The notes beneath the pieces are model-generated. The model was not told the origin of the DNA. It ran no database searches and was given only the letters and a program-made list of their open reading frames with translations. The position numbers and the translations under genes were made by a program. Shown here piece after piece: positions 31,957-41,707 of a stretch of 64,000 nt of DNA; position 1 is the first letter of the stretch; each line of letters starts with the position of its first letter. The stretch is from Medakamo hakoo (Eukaryota; Chlorophyta; Trebouxiophyceae; Coccomyxaceae). The stretch covers positions 372,001 to 436,000 of the forward strand of contig CP089452.1 of assembly GCA_026636295.1 (NCBI GenBank), written 5' to 3'.

Positions 31957-32519
31957 TGTGGTGTGGAGTGTGTGCGTGAGTGTGTGTGTGGGGGGTGTGG
32001 GGGTGGGTGGGTGGGTGGGGGGGTGGCTTGTGGGGCGCCGGATTCTTTTTTTCCATCCCATTCATTCTTGGTTTTGCAGTGGGGGGTTGAGAGCGCGCGC
32101 AGGGAGTGTTTCTGTCGATTTTTTTTCCATGTTCAACGGGAGGACACCATCTCTCTTTACACACGTGTGCGCCCATCACATTCCCGCGACAACAACAAAC
32201 AAAAGGGGGGGAGGGGGACGACTCTCTCTGTGTTTTTTTCGTATCTTCAGCCGCGGCTTTTTTGGGTTCTCAGCCCACCCCCGCCACCACTCACACCCCC
32301 GTTCCACCTCGCGGCCGCACCACGCCCAACTCAAAAAGAAAAGATAAAAAGGGAAAGAATCCCGCCTGCCCGGATGCAGGCAGGGGGTGTAAAAATCGGA
32401 GGGAAGGAAGAAAAAGGACAAGTGCCGTGTGGAGCCTATAAAAGCACAAGGAGGGGGCGGTGGATGGGTCACGCGGCTCGCGACCACCACCACCACCCGC
32501 GCCGCCGCCCGCCGCCGCC
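31957..32519. other. tail-to-tail spacer, starch synthase III / P450
   Basis: 563 bp with GT/GGGTGGGT-rich sequence at the left end, T- and A-rich stretches in the middle, and a short inverted repeat (GCCTGC...GCAGGC) near 32365-32386. No coding signal recognised. Confidence 0.5.
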
Positions 32520-35503
32520 TCACGCGGCGGCCTTGCCGACCACAACGCCCGGGCGCGGCTCCGGCACCATCATCATGCCGTCCCGGATGCCGGTCACGAG
32601 CGTGTACTGTTCCCGGCCCTCCACGCCGGGGCGGCCGCCCATGGAGTCGGCCAGCCGGAAGTGGAAGCGGGACAGGAGCAAGGCGAGCGTGGTCGGCAGG
32701 GTGACCATCGCCAGGGACTGGCCGACGCAGTTGCGGGGGCCCTCCGCGAAAGGGAAGTAGCGCTTGGGGCGGTCGGCGCCCGCGCCGGCCTCGCCCGCGC
32801 CGGCCAGGCCGGCCAGGTCCGGGTCGGTGGACGACCCGCCGGCGCCACCGCCCAGTGCCGTCTCGTCCGCCCAGCCTTCGTACCAGTCCTTGGGCATGGT
32901 CAGCCGGTCCGCAAACTCGGCGCCGCCCGCCAGCCAGCGCTCCGGCTTGAAGGCGTCCGGCTCGTCCCAGTTGTGGGCGGCATTGTGCATGGCGTGGTGG
33001 GGGACCCACACGATCGTGCCGCGCGGCACGAACAGGCGGCCGCCGGCCAGGGACAGGTCGTGCGTGTGGCAGATGCGCATCTGGCCAATGCCGACGGGCG
33101 GGTACAGGCGCAGCACTTCTTTGATGAAGGCCTGCAGGTAGACCAGGCGGGCCAGGTCGGCCCACTCGATCGGGCGCGGGTCCGGGCGGTCGGGCGTGAC
33201 CAGCAGCTCCGCCGCGTCCAGCTCCGTCAGGATCTTGGCCTCCACGTCCGGGTGCTGGGACAGGAGGTACAGCGCCCACGTCCCCGTGTGGCCGGTCGTG
33301 TCGATGCCCGCGAAGAAGAGGGCCGCGATCTCCGGCGTCATCTGGCCGTCGGTCAGCCCGGCCCCCGTCTTGGGGTCTTTGACCTTGAGCAGCAGGTTGC
33401 AGAAGGAGCCGGGCGCGGAGTGGACGGCCTTGATGTGCTTGAGCAGGCCGGCGACGACGGCCTGCCAGTGCGCCATGAGCGCGTGGCCGTGGCGGACTTT
33501 AGGGGTCCACGCTTTGAAGACGGTGTCAAAGGGCCGCTCGATGCGTTCCACCACCTCCTGCGTCGCGTCAATCATGACCTGGACGTCCTTGCCCGGCCCG
33601 GACAGGCCGTCGCCCTCCTTGCCGAAGGCGTCCAGGGCGCCCATGTCGCGCTCGAAGCCGACGCGGCCGATGACGTCCATGGACTCGCGCAGCAGCAGGT
33701 TGTCGACGTTGATGGCGCCCTCGCCGTCCGCGCCCGGGGCGGACGCGCCGCCGGCCGCCAGGCCGTCCAGGATGGTGACCAGCTTGTCGCACCGGCCCCG
33801 GATGACGTCGAACGCGTACTTCATGTTGGCCACGGAGAAGGCGGGCGCGACGCCCTTGCGCAGGGCTTTCCAGTGGCCGTCCGTGTGGCCGGTCAGCAGG
33901 TTGGCCCCGCCCAAGAACTCGTCCAGGAAAGAATAAATGAACCGGAACTTGTCCAGGTATTTGGACCGCAGGACGTAGCGGGCCAGGGTGGGGTCGGTGA
34001 TGACGATGCCGTGGTAGTGCAGGAAACTGTGACACGTGACACACAGGGGGTGGGTGGGGTGGGGTGGGTGGGGCGTTTTGTTGTGTCAGAGGGGAGAGGT
34101 GGATGGATGGGTGGGAGGGGGCGCGCGCGGCGGGGTTGTTGATGGGGGAGGCCGCCCCCCCCCTCCTCTCCCCCCTCTCCAGAGCTCCCCCGCCACACGC
34201 CAACGCACCGGAACCGGTACACCGGCCCGTACTCGTTCGCCCACCGCGTCAGGTCGCGGTGGATGGTCTTGTCACGCATCGCGTCGGCGAGGCCCAGGAA
34301 GCCGTAGGCGGGGCCCGGCAGGTGGGCCAGCGCCCGGGAGCGGCGGCCGACCTCGGCAAAGAACCTGGGGTGTGTGTGTGTGTGGAGGTGGAGGAGGGGG
34401 GAAGGGGGCGTGTGAGTGTGGGGGTGGAGGCGGCGTGGGACCGAGGGCGGCGCCTCCCAGGGCGGGTGGAGAGAGGGCGGCGGGCGGGGGCGAGGCCACG
34501 GCCCGGCGGGCTGAGAGGCGGCTGCCTCCGCCGTCCGTCCGTCCGCCCAATTTTCGGGCGGGTGCGCGAGGGCGACCAATGCGGCGCCCGCCCTCATCTG
34601 CATGCGCGCACGACGGACATCAAGATGGAGGGGGCGCGGCGGCCAGGCCGGCCGGCACGGCGGTGTGAAAGCGCGGCCAAAGGGCGGCGTGCGCGCGCGC
34701 GTGCGTCGGGGGGGGCCCCGCTGCACGTCCGCTTCTCGCCGCAGCGCGGGGCCGGGGCGCCGGCCCCTGCCTGCCCCGCGCGCGCGCGCGCGCCCACCCG
34801 CGACCAAAAGGCGCTGCACCATCTGGACAAGCCATCGCGGCGGCCGCGGGACGTGGCGGGAACCGGTGCGGGGCGGCGCCCCGCCCCCGCAAACCGGGCA
34901 AGGGGCGAGTTGCCCGGCGCTCGAGTGTGCGCTCCCCTCCCCCGGCCGCGCGCGCAGCAAGGGCGCTAACGCGCGCCCGCCAGACGCATCGGCCGCGCCC
35001 CCGCCTCCCCATCCGCTCTCGAATCGCGGTCCAAGGAGCGGAGATGCGTCCTTGCTTGGGTGGGAGGGCTGGCTCGCCGCAGCGTGCGCGGGAGGCTCGC
35101 CCCCCGTGCACGCCGCTCGCGGCGTGACGCACGCATGCGTGGGCAGGGGCAACCTTCCGACGCCGGCGCCCGGGGCGCCGCCCCCTCAATTGCGCTTTCG
35201 ACACCGCCACAGCGCAGTTCCGTCCATGGGCCGTCCATCCAGGGGGACGGCGCCGACCGGGCACGCGGGTGACCGGGTGCGGGAGCCGCGCCAACGCCGC
35301 GGCAGGGAAGTGCGCGGTCGCCGCGCCACGGCCAGGCCGCGCCGTGCGTGCCGACGGCTCGCCACCGCCCGCGCCCGCGCGCCCCACTCCAAGCCCTCCC
35401 CTCCACCACGCGAGACGCACCGCAGGGACCTCCGAATCCGGTAGGCAATGTACAGGGTGACGGCGAGCCACGCGTACAGCGCGGCGTACGGCGGGAGTGC
35501 CAT
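32520..35503 (-). CDS. cytochrome P450 monooxygenase
   Basis: Exons 35503-35421, 34364-34209 and 34026-32520 (minus; phase 2 at both junctions) give 581 aa. MALPPYAALYAWLAVTLYIA is an N-terminal membrane anchor. Then come LPGPAYGFLGLADAM, EYGPVYRFRFLHYHGIVITD and LLTGHTDGHWKALRKGVAPA (C helix). The I-helix is ALFFAGIDTTGHTGTWALY, ExxR is FIKEVLRLYPPVGIGQMRIC, PERF-like is FKPERWLAGG, and the heme loop is YFPFAEGPRNCVGQSLAM with the Cys ligand. These make an active P450 very likely. The clan is not certain; the heme loop and general layout recall the CYP4/CYP711/CYP97 side of the tree rather than CYP51 or plant A-type. Intron 1 (34365-35420) is over 1 kb, the longest in the window. Confidence 0.92.
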
Positions 35504-36021
35504 TTTTGATGCGAGGGGGAGTAAGACGCAGCGCAGGAACGCAATCAGGCAGAGGGGCCGCGGCGGTGTTGACCGGGGGCTCTCCTCTCTCTCTCTGCTC
35601 ACACGGCCGAGCCCACGGGTGTGGCGCTCACAGACGCGACGGTGGGGTGGGGGGTGGGGCGGCTCGCCACGCGGGGTGTGCGGCGAGCAAAAATGAAATG
35701 AGGGACGGGGGGGGGGCGCCGACAAAAGTTACGCTTGTGAGGCAGGGAAGGCCGCGACAGACCTCTGTGTCTGTGTGCCTCTCCCCGTCTCTCTTCTCGC
35801 TCTTTTCGCCCCTGCTGCTCTCCAGCCGCTCCCACGCCCCAGCGCAGCGCGACGGCCGGGCCGCGCGCGCGCGCCCCACAAACAACAGTCAAGCAACACT
35901 GTGAGACAACAACAACAACAAAAACGAGGCGGGGACTGTCCCCCTCTTCCCATCTGACCACCACGCCGCCTCTCTCCCCCACGCCCCCCCCCCCTCCCCC
36001 CGTGGCTCCCCCCCCCCTCAC
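35504..36021. other. spacer between CGLD27 3' end and P450 start
   Basis: Both flanking genes are on the minus strand, so this holds the P450 promoter/5' UTR and the CGLD27 3' UTR. Sequence is CT- and CAA-rich in places (35895-35925). No gene recognised. Confidence 0.45.
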
Positions 36022-37487
36022 TCACTCGTCGTCCAGGGCGGCGACACCACCGCTGTGGAAGGCTTCCATGGCCGCCGCGGCGTCAGGGTCGGCCGCCACC
36101 GCCCGGCCCGGTGCAGGCCGCCCCGTCAGGGACGCCGCGTCCGCGGCGGCTGCCGCGCGCGCGGCCGCGCCCGCCGGCCCGGGCGCGAGCAGCCGGTCGC
36201 ACGCGGCCCGGGCGACCCCGCCCGCGGCGGCCGCCGCCACCCGGTCCCCGCAAAAGCCCGGGATGCCGGCCTGGGCGGCGGCCTCGGCCGCGGCGGCGGC
36301 GTCGTCGGACGCGAGGACGGCCGGGTCGGAGACGGACGGGGAGTAGAGGACCGTCCCGCCGGGCGCCATCCTCGCCGTCGGCGCGGGCGCCTCGGGCGGG
36401 GACGCGGCCGTGAGCGCGGCCAGGCCGAGGGCGCAGGCGGCGGTAGCGGTGCCGCAGGCGACCAGGGCGCCTTTCAGCCGGGCGAGGGCGGGGCGGACCT
36501 GCTCGGGTTTTGTGGTGTGCGGGTGTGCGGGTGGGCGGGTGCGTGTTGTCGTCTGCTGCTGCCTGCGTGTTCACACGCACACGAAAAAAAAAATCACCTC
36601 GTACGTCCCCAACAGGCGGTCCCGGGCCAGCACCTCGGGCGGCTTCACAAAGGTCTGGCCGTCGTACCAGCCCGTCTCCTCGTACGGGATGGCCGCGGAC
36701 AGGAGGCGCTTGCCGACGTAGCTCCAACCGCCCGCGACGCGCGCGGCGAGCGCGGTCGCGACGGCGCCCGCGCCCACGCCGGACGCCAGCGCCCACTCGA
36801 GCGGCTGGGTCGCCGGGTCGAAGGACCCGGCGGCGATGGGCCCGGCCAGCAGGGCGGCCGCCGCGGCGGCGGACAGCGCGAGGCGGGCGGCGAGCGCGGT
36901 GGTGGGCAGCGTCGCCTGTGTTTTTCAAGTGGTGGTGGTGGTGGTGGTGGTGGGGGAGTCGGTCAGCGGAGCGCCGACGCGGGCGGGTGGGCAACCAAAA
37001 AGCGCGCGTCGCCGGACAGTCTGCCGCACATCGGCATCCGCTCACGCGCCTCAGGGCGTGACCAAGCGACCAGGCTTCTGCTCTGCCTCCCTCGCACCCG
37101 GCCAACACTGGCTGCCAGGCGCTCTCCGGCACGCGAGCCAAAAAAGGCGCAATTCCGCTCTCGAGCGCGCCACACGCGCCCTCCCATCAAGGCACGCCGC
37201 GCCCCAGGAGCCCTCACACTCACCCACGAGTACAGCGGTCCCGTGCGCAGGGCAGCCAGCTCGTTGACGGGGCGCTGGTCCACAGGCACCGCGAATTCCA
37301 GGGCGGGGTCCAGGCCGCCGGGCGCGGGGGAGGACGTCGACGTGCGGGCCGAGTTCGGGCCGCGGCGCGGCCCGTCGTCGGCGGGCGCGGCGCGCGGCAC
37401 GGCGAGCCGGCGCCGTGGGCTCGTCGCCAGCGGCACGCGACCAGACGTGCAAGCCGCCGGGCCTGGCAGGGACAGGGGCGGGCGCAT
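36022..37487 (-). CDS. CGLD27: CGLD27-like plastid membrane protein (DUF1230/Ycf36)
   Basis: Exons 37487-37224, 36915-36598 and 36498-36022 (minus), all phase 0, give 352 aa. A transit-like N-terminus is followed by FAVPVDQRPVNELAALRTG and PLYSW, matching the family's conserved entry block. Exon 2 has two hydrophobic stretches then WSYVGKRLLSAAIPYEETGW, YDGQTFVKPPEVLARDRLLG and TYE, the strongest family signature. Exon 3 begins VRPALARLKGALVACGTA with another membrane segment, and ends in an Ala-rich tail about 100 residues longer than usual. CGLD27 is conserved in the green lineage, diatoms and cyanobacteria; plant data link it to photosynthesis and iron responses, with biochemical role unknown. 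It diverges from ACLB across 145 bp. Confidence 0.87.
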
Positions 37488-37632
37488 GAGAGGGGGGCTT
37501 TCCGCTGTGGGAGGGTAAAAAACGAAAACGCGGGAGTGAGTGGGGCGCGTGCAGCGACCCCACTCCCACCAACGCACCCCGCAGCCCGAGCGAGCGCGCA
37601 CGCGAGCGGGCACCCGCAGCACCAAAAAGGCC
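37488..37632. promoter_or_regulatory. divergent promoter, CGLD27 / ACLB
   Basis: 145 bp between start codons, short enough that the two transcription units probably share promoter DNA. No element recognised. Confidence 0.45.
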
Positions 37633-40487
37633 ATGGCGCCGTCGACCAACGGGGGCGCGCCGCGCCCCCTGTTCTCCAAGGACACTCAGGTGAGGCGCCA
37701 AGCCATCGGCCAGGACGAGGCAGGCATGAAAGGAGGGCGGGCGAGCCCGCACGCGGCGCCGCGCGTGAAGAAGCCATTCGCCTGCGCGCACCCCGCCCTG
37801 CGCCCCCGTCTCCCAACCTCCCACCCCTTTCCCTCTCCCCCCCCCCCCCCCCTCCCCCTCACACTGCGCGCCCGCGCACGCAGGCCATCATGTTCAACTG
37901 GAAGCCCAGCCCCACGCAGCGCATGCTGGACTTTGACTACCTGTGCGGTGCGTGACATGGGTGGGGTGGGGAGTGGTGGTGGGGTGCGGCCGCCGGAAGG
38001 TTCTGTGGGGGTGCGGAGCGCGCGCGCTGCGGGGACAGGCACACCCCACCCACCCCCCTCTCCCACCCTCAACCCCCCCTTCTCCCCAGGCCGGGACACG
38101 CCCTCCGTCGCCGCCATCGTCCAACCCGGCGCCCCGCCCGGCTTCCACAAAGTCTTTTTCGGCGGGGAGGAGGTGGCCATCCCCGTGTACGGGTCGACGG
38201 CCGCGGCGGCGGCGGCGCACCCGGGCGCCGACGTGTTCATTACGCTCGCCTCCTTCCGGTCCGCGGCCGCGTCGGCGGCGGACGCCCTGGGGCTGCCCTC
38301 CATCCGCACGGTGGCCATCATTGCTGAAGGCGTGCCGGAAGCGGACACCAAGGTGAGGGAAAGAGGGGCGAGGGGGGCGGGCGGCGGCTTTTTTTTTCCA
38401 CCCCCACCCACCGCACACCCAAACCCATCCACAAAAAAATCCACCCCATAAAAAAAAAACAGAAACTCATCGCCGCCGCTGACGCGGCCGGCAAAACCAT
38501 CATCGGCCCCGCCACCGTGGGCGCCGTCGCCGCGGGCCGCTTCCGCATCGGCGACGCGGGCGGGACGACCGACCACCTGGTGTCGTGCGGCATGCACCGC
38601 CCCGGCTCCGTCGGCTGCGTCGCCAAGTCCGGGGGCATGTCCAACGAGTTGTACGCCGTCCTGGCCCGGGCCACGGACGGCCTGGCGGAGGGCGTGGCCA
38701 TCGGCGGCGACGCGTTCCCGGGGTCCACCCTGTCCTCGCACGCGCTGCGGTATGAAGCCGACCCCCAGATCCAGGTGTGAGGGGCGGGGGCCGACACACA
38801 GTGCGGGGCGGGGCGCGCGCCTGGGAGGTTGAAAAAAGGGCGGGCGGGGCCGTCCCTTTTTTTTTTTCTACCCAATCCCCGCGCCCTGCGCCTCCCGCGC
38901 CTCACCTCCCTTCCCTCCCCGTCCCTCCTCCCCAACCAGATGATCGTCGTCCTGGGCGAACTGGGCGGCGAGGACGAGTACAGCCTGTGCGCCGCCATGG
39001 CGGACGGCCGCATCACCAAGCCCGTCGTCGCCTGGGTGTCGGGCACGTGCGCGCCCCTGTTCGGCGGGGAGGTTCAGTTTGGGCACGCGGGCGCCCGCTC
39101 CGGCGGCGGCGACCGCGAGTCCGCGGCCGCCAAGAACAAGGCCCTGAGGGAAGCGGGCGCGACCGTGCCGACCAGCTTCGAGGGGCTGGAAGCGGCGATC
39201 AAGGGCGTGTGGGATGCGGGCGTGGCCGCTGGCACCATCAGGCCGTGCCCGCCCGCGCGTCCGGCCCGGCCCCTGCCCACGGACCTGGCCCCCGCCCTGA
39301 AGGCGGGGCTGGTCCGCGTCCCCACCAACGTCGTCTGCACCATTTCGGATGACCGGGGCGAGGAGCCGAGCTACGCGGGCGTGTCCATGAGCTCGCTGCT
39401 CAACTCCGGCGCGGGCGTCGCGGACGTCGTGTCGCTGCTGTGGTTCAAGCGGTCGCTGCCGGCCTACGCCACGCGCTTCATCGAGCTGTGCATCATTCTC
39501 TGTGCAGACCACGGTGAGTGGTGGGCGGGCCGGGGGCCGGGGGCGGGGGGAGTCGTGTGGGAGGGGGGGCGGCGGCTCGTTCCATCCACCCGACTCGCCT
39601 CACGCCCTCGACACACACACAACCAGGCCCGTGCGTCTCGGGCGCCCACGTCGCCATCGTCACGGCCCGCGCCGGCAAGGACCTGGTCTCCTGCTTGGCG
39701 GCGGGCCTGCTGACCGTGGGCCCGCGCTTCGGCGGAGCCATCGACGACGCGGCCCGCCGGTTTGGCGCCGCGCTCGCGGCCGGCCAGTCGCCCGTCGAGT
39801 ATGTGGAGTCCATGAAAGCGGCGGGCGCGCGCGTGCCGGGCATTGGACACCGCATCAAGAGCAAGGACAACCGGGACGCGCGCGTGGCGCTGTTGCAGGT
39901 GCGGCGCACGGGGGGACGTGGGTGGGCGGGGGCGTTCCCCATCTTTTTTTTCCGTGCGGCTTCCATCCATCCATCCACCCACCCATCCATCCCACCTCAC
40001 CCCACCCCAGGCGTACGCCAAGGAACACTTCCCGTCCACGCCCCACCTGGATTACGCGGAAGCGGTGGAGGCGTACACGCTGACCAAGGCGCCCAACCTG
40101 GTGCTGAACGTGGACGGCTGCATCGGCGCGGCCTGGCAAGACTTGCTGGCGGGCTGCGGCGCGTTCACCCGGGCCGAGGTGTGTGAGGGGCGCGCGCGGA
40201 CACTGGCGCCTTTTTTTTCCGTGGCCCCGCACACACCCCTTCCATTCTCAACACGCACGCAAGGCCGGTGCTCACGTCACACTCCCACACACCTCAAAAC
40301 ACACACACACACAAAAAACCCGTGCCCCCAGGCCGCCCAAGTCGTCGAGTGCGGGACGCTCAACGCCCTGTTCGTCCTCGCCCGGTCCATCGGGCTCATC
40401 GGCCACGCCCTTGACCAGAAGCGGCTGGGCGAGCCGCTGTACCGCCACCCCTGGGAAGCCACGCTGTATGGCGATGGGCGCAAGTGA
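37633..40487 (+). CDS. ACLB: ATP-citrate lyase subunit B (ACLB)
   Basis: Eight exons: 37633-37689, 37884-37947, 38090-38352, 38463-38774, 38940-39513, 39627-39898, 40011-40178 and 40332-40487. All junctions keep frame, giving 621 aa against about 608 in plants. Motifs include RMLDFDYLCG, PSVAAIVQPG, ADVFITLASFRSAAASAADA, VAIIAEGVPEADTK, and IIGPATVGA. Next are GSVGCVAKSGGMSNELY (phosphohistidine loop), VLGELGGEDEYSL, VQFGHAGARSGG, and CTISDDRGEEPSYAGV. Last come LLWFKRSLP, CADHGPCVSGAH, RVPGIGHRIKSKDNRD (citrate-synthase part) and GLIGHALDQKRLGEPLYRHP. Together with an ACLA subunit it cleaves citrate to cytosolic acetyl-CoA and oxaloacetate. The separate-subunit form is the plant and green algal arrangement. 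Several introns have a G-rich front, a T run and a C-rich back. Confidence 0.96.
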
Positions 40488-40760
40488 GTGCGCACACGTC
40501 GTCGCGCGCGGTGTGGGGAGGGGTGGGGCGGCAGCCTTTGCTGGTGCGTGGGGCAGGGGTGGGGTGGGGGGTGGGTGGGATGGGGATGGGACGAGGAGGT
40601 AAAACAAAAGAGGGGTGGGGGGGGGAGGGCATGCGTCCTCACTCCCTCGGTCCCGCGCGCTGGTCCCACATAAGCGCCGCCCTCCTCCACGTCTGACAGG
40701 ACCTGCTGGCGTCGCTAGGGCCTCCTACCCGAGTCCCGCACAGCGTCAGCGTGTCGGGCG

Positions 40761-41651
40761 ATGGCAGGCGCGGCCTTTCCAGCGCGTGCAGCGCCGCCGC
40801 CAGCGCCGCGAAAGCTGGCCACAAATGCGTCCGCACCACGGGGCCGCCCCCCGCCCGCCAGCGGTCCGCCCACGCCCAAGCCCGGCCGTGGGCGTGACCC
40901 ACCCGGCAGAGGCGGTGGGAGTGCCGGACGAGGCGCTGGACGCACGCGGGCCCCTCAACAGCCGGCGCGCCCGCCCCGCCCACGCCTGGCCGCGCTCGTC
41001 ATCGTCGAAGGCCCCTCCGACGCGGCCGCCGTCTCGGCCGCCGTGGACGCGCCGATCCACGCCCTGGGCGGCGCGACGAGGACGCGGAATGACGACAGTC
41101 TGGCCGCCCTGAGGGCGCGGCTGGCCAAAGCCCCGGCCGCCGTCGTGCTCACCGACCCGGACGCGGCCGGGCGCGCGGCGCGGGGCGACCTCGCCCGCGC
41201 GCTGGCCGCCGCGGCGCCGGCCCTGCCCGTCTACCACGCTTTTGTCCCACTGGACGCCGCGACGGCCAAGACAGCGGTCCGTGCCAAGAGCGTGGGCGAC
41301 GTGGGCATTGAGCACGTGCCGCCGGCCGTGTTGGCGGCGGCCTTGGCCGCCGCGCGCCGCGCGCGGCCGCAGCCGCTCGCGGGCCAGGCGGCGCCCTCGC
41401 CCGCGCACGGGCCTTTCACGCCCGCCGACTTGGAGGCGCGCGGGCTGACCGCGCCCTTCAATGCTCGGCAACCGGGCGGCGGCCGGTCGGCGTCCACGAC
41501 CACAGCAGGCCGGCGGGCGGCGCTGTGTGCCGCGCTCGGCCTGGGCCCCTGCTCCGGCGCCCAACTGCTGACCGCGCTCAACGGGTGGGGTTTTGAGGTG
41601 GTGGACGTGGACGCGGCGCTGGCGCGGCTGGACAGTGAGGAGGGGGTGTAG
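40761..41651 (+). CDS. RNase M5-like TOPRIM nuclease
   Basis: A single exon of 296 aa. A basic Pro/Arg/Gly-rich N-terminus of about 75 residues looks like an organelle transit peptide. The TOPRIM fold follows: LAALVIVEGPSDAAAVSAAV (catalytic Glu in VEGPSD), then AAVVLTDPDAAGRAARGDLA (DPD motif). YHAFVPLD, KSVGDVGIEHVPPAVLAAAL, FTPADLEARGL and GRRAALCAALGLGPCSGAQL then match the bacterial RNase M5 (RnmV) plan up to the C-terminal LTALNGWGFEV. RNase M5 matures 5S rRNA; a plastid version is a reasonable inference. The gene ends 56 bp from the converging SYF1 gene. Confidence 0.82.
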   Translation: MAGAAFPARAAPPPAPRKLATNASAPRGRPPPASGPPTPKPGRGRDPPGRGGGSAGRGAGRTRAPQQPARPPRPRLAALVIVEGPSDAAAVSAAVDAPIHALGGATRTRNDDSLAALRARLAKAPAAVVLTDPDAAGRAARGDLARALAAAAPALPVYHAFVPLDAATAKTAVRAKSVGDVGIEHVPPAVLAAALAAARRARPQPLAGQAAPSPAHGPFTPADLEARGLTAPFNARQPGGGRSASTTTAGRRAALCAALGLGPCSGAQLLTALNGWGFEVVDVDAALARLDSEEGV

Positions 41652-41707
41652 ACCCGTGGCCGTGGCTGTTAGACAAACAAGAGTGGGTGTCTCGTTTTTT
41701 GAGTGTG

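Noticed and set aside
31956-32347. Read-through frame after the starch synthase second last exon
   Set aside because: The short final exon 31902-31956 splices in phase and ends in a natural stop; the long frame is intron and 3' flank.
32434-32443. TATAAAAG motif
   Set aside because: It lies between two gene 3' ends with no start codon or first exon near enough downstream on the plus strand.
34365-35420. Possible extra gene inside the long P450 intron
   Set aside because: Open frames exist on both strands but show no motif; the flanking exons join perfectly in phase to a typical P450 N-terminus.
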